Source of the DNA: Bacteroidota bacterium
GTDB taxonomy: Bacteria; Bacteroidota; Bacteroidia; Bacteroidales; Prolixibacteraceae
Length of the DNA: 7,244 nt
Assembly: GCA_013203755.1 (NCBI GenBank)
Contig: JABMPI010000416.1
Location: forward strand, 1-7,244
Direction of reading: 5' to 3'
A program made the position numbers and the translations under genes. Shown here piece after piece: positions 5,985 to 7,244 of the stretch (its first letter is position 1; each line of letters opens with the position of its first letter). The notes under the pieces are model-generated. The model had not been told where the DNA came from. It worked only from the letters and a program-made list of their open reading frames with translations, and ran no database searches.

Positions 5985-6470
5985 ATGGCAACAAAAGATT
6001 TATCTCAATACGATTTCAATTCCGTTCCGTCTGCTAAAAACATGAAATTTGGAGTTGTAGTAGCAGAATGGAATCCTGAAATTACAATTGCGCTTGCAAA
6101 CGGAGCTGTTGACACACTTCAAAAACACGGTGCAAAAGAGGAAAACATTTCTGTTAAATATGTTCCAGGTACTTTTGAATTACCATTGGGTGGCCAGTTT
6201 TTTGCTGAATTAGAAAATGTTGATGCTGTTATTTTGTTGGGATGCGTTATTCAAGGCGAAACACGCCATTTCGATTATATTTGTGAAGCTGTTGCCCAAG
6301 GCACAAAAGACCTTAATCTGAAATATAACAAGCCATTTATTTTTGGAGTACTTACTACAGACAACCAACAACAAGCACTAGACCGCGCCGGTGGCAAACA
6401 CGGCAACAAAGGTGATGAAGCTGCAATTACTGCCATTAAAATGGTTGAGCTAAAAAAATCTTTTCAATAA
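5985..6470 (+). CDS. ribH: 6,7-dimethyl-8-ribityllumazine synthase (riboflavin synthase beta chain)
   Basis: Joins 5-amino-6-ribitylamino-uracil with 3,4-dihydroxy-2-butanone 4-phosphate to give the direct precursor of riboflavin; the family forms cytoplasmic pentamers or 60-subunit shells. The 161-residue length is typical. Visible motifs: VVVAEWN (24-30) with the ring-stacking Trp29, PGTFELP (61-67), GCVIQGETRHFDY (86-98) with catalytic His95, and DRAGGKHGNKG (133-143) with the phosphate-binding Arg134. The first 19 residues are a normal extension before the first strand. No other rib gene is nearby, and the upstream space is too short for an FMN riboswitch. A hairpin terminator stands directly before it, so it depends on read-through or on a promoter hidden in or near that sequence. 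Confidence 0.97.
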   Translation: MATKDLSQYDFNSVPSAKNMKFGVVVAEWNPEITIALANGAVDTLQKHGAKEENISVKYVPGTFELPLGGQFFAELENVDAVILLGCVIQGETRHFDYICEAVAQGTKDLNLKYNKPFIFGVLTTDNQQQALDRAGGKHGNKGDEAAITAIKMVELKKSFQ

Positions 6471-6473
6471 ATT

Positions 6474-6539
6474 ATTGGGTGATGCGGTTTCCAAACCGCA
6501 TTAACTAAAATCAGCGATTTGGAAATCACTGCACCCAAT
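6474..6539. repeat. REP/BIME-like structured element (outer stem enclosing two hairpins)
   Basis: The outer arms ATTGGGTG (6474-6481) and CACCCAAT (6532-6539) are exact reverse complements. Inside are hairpin 1, ATGCGGTTT/AAACCGCAT (6482-6490/6493-6501, 9 perfect pairs around CC), and hairpin 2, CAGCGATTT/AAATCACTG (6512-6520/6523-6531, 8 pairs with one C-A mismatch around GG), joined by a 10-base A-rich linker. The hairpin cores TTTCCAAA and TTTGGAAA are reverse complements, so they look like two inverted copies of one REP unit. The element begins 3 bases after the ribH stop and ends on the first base of the ABC gene's stop codon. It may also act as a two-way transcript end, although no T run follows. 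Confidence 0.75.
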
Positions 6540-7244
6540 TAGAGCGAAAACTGCATTTCGTTTAAATTCCGATAAACGCCTGAATTAACTTTCATTAATT
6601 CGAAGTGTGTTCCTGTTTCTACTATTTCCCCATTTTCAAGCACAACAATTTTATCAGCGTTTCTAATGGTCGACAAACGGTGTGCAATTACTATAGAAGT
6701 TCTGTTTTTCATTAATTCTTCCAACGCGCTTTGCACCAAATTTTCCGATTCGGAATCGAGTGAAGAAGTTGCTTCGTCTAAAATTAATATTTTTGGATCT
6801 TTTAAAATGGCACGTGCAATGGCAACTCTTTGGCGTTGTCCACCAGAAAGTTGAGTTCCACGCTCTCCTACTACGGTATCCAGTCTTTCGCTAAATCGAT
6901 CGATAAATTCCAATGCATTTGCTTTTGCTGCTGCATCCAGAATTTCTTCATCAGTAGCATCAGGTTTTCCGTAAGCAATGTTTTCCCTGATTGTTCCTCC
7001 AAAAAGAAAAATATCTTGAGGAACCAGTGCAATCTGGCTGCGAAGAGTTGTTAAATTTAAATCGGTAATAGAATAATTATCGAACAATATTTTACCCGAA
7101 GTTGGTTCGTACAAATGCAAAAGCAGCGTAGCAAAAGTAGATTTACCGGCTCCACTTTTACCAACTAAAGCAACAACTTTACTTGGTTCAATTTCCAAAT
7201 TAATATTTTTTAAAACCGAAGTATCAGGGCGTGCAGGATAGGCA
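6539..7244 (-). CDS. ABC exporter, C-terminal ATP-binding domain (partial; 5' end outside window)
   Basis: The last 234 residues of a protein that continues beyond the right edge; the frame is open up to 7243, and the leucine codon at 7198 is internal, not a start. Numbering the visible part, it begins with the A-loop tyrosine (Tyr2 in AYPARPD), then Walker A GKSGAGKST (28-36), Q-loop VPQD with Gln76, LSGGQ (132-136), Walker B ILILDE (152-157) followed by ATSSLD, and the H-loop His188 in IAHRLST. All ATPase residues are intact. FLFGGTIRENI and the C-terminal helix place it with type I exporters of the MsbA/BmrA kind, in which a six-helix membrane domain precedes this ATPase in one chain. The substrate (lipid, drug or peptide) cannot be told because the membrane domain is missing. 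It is convergent with ribH. Confidence 0.93.
   Translation of the reverse strand, partial: AYPARPDTSVLKNINLEIEPSKVVALVGKSGAGKSTFATLLLHLYEPTSGKILFDNYSITDLNLTTLRSQIALVPQDIFLFGGTIRENIAYGKPDATDEEILDAAAKANALEFIDRFSERLDTVVGERGTQLSGGQRQRVAIARAILKDPKILILDEATSSLDSESENLVQSALEELMKNRTSIVIAHRLSTIRNADKIVVLENGEIVETGTHFELMKVNSGVYRNLNEMQFSL

Noticed and set aside
6474..6539. tRNA gene (cloverleaf-like fold)
   Set aside because: The loops are only 2 bases and there is no anticodon arm, T-arm consensus or CCA-side pairing; the fold is a three-way junction of palindromes.
6666..7054. Two overlapping plus-strand open frames within the ABC gene
   Set aside because: They mirror the conserved LSGGQ, Walker B and Q-loop coding sequence on the other strand and have no features of their own.
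1..7244. Defence island, prophage, CRISPR array or toxin-antitoxin pair
   Set aside because: All identified genes are conserved housekeeping or envelope genes with intact motifs; no regularly spaced repeats, integrase, transposase or small paired genes are visible.

Overview
The window looks like a stretch of a Bacteroidota chromosome, most likely class Bacteroidia (a Marinilabiliales/Prolixibacteraceae-type genome would fit, but I cannot fix rank below phylum). The signs are AT-rich DNA, leaders without strong Shine-Dalgarno sequences, several matches to the Bacteroidota -7 promoter box TAnnTTTG, and a gene order (ribH, TPR membrane protein, recF, DUF721, ndk, DHH phosphoesterase, FKBP lipoprotein) that I recall as widely conserved in this phylum.

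Layout from left to right. Positions 1-326 are a gene-poor, AT-rich gap with small inverted repeats. Three leftward genes follow that probably form an operon read from about 3.1 kb to 0.3 kb: an NrnA-type DHH phosphoesterase (first gene), an FKBP-fold lipoprotein, and a membrane protein in which a YciB/IspZ-like domain is fused to a NUDIX hydrolase (last gene). Divergent from this operon is ndk, a single gene ending in a strong terminator. Converging on ndk is a leftward pair, recF followed by a short DUF721 (DciA-like) gene, overlapping by one base (TAATG). Divergent from recF is a membrane-anchored TPR protein with its own terminator, and then ribH. At the right edge is the C-terminal ATPase domain of an ABC exporter, on the minus strand and cut by the window end.

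The genes are mainly housekeeping: nucleotide pools and short-oligonucleotide turnover (ndk, nrnA, NUDIX), replication and recombination (recF, DUF721), envelope proteins (FKBP lipoprotein, TPR protein, ABC exporter) and riboflavin synthesis (ribH). I see no CRISPR, phage, toxin-antitoxin or defence cassette.

The items most worth a second look are: (1) a 66-base element exactly filling the gap between ribH and the ABC gene, which folds as an outer stem enclosing two hairpins with cores in opposite orientation, like a REP/BIME element; (2) the YciB-NUDIX fusion; (3) an nrnA reading frame with no possible ATG start and a promoter-like box lying on its first candidate start; and (4) a strong terminator placed 18 bases before the ribH start.
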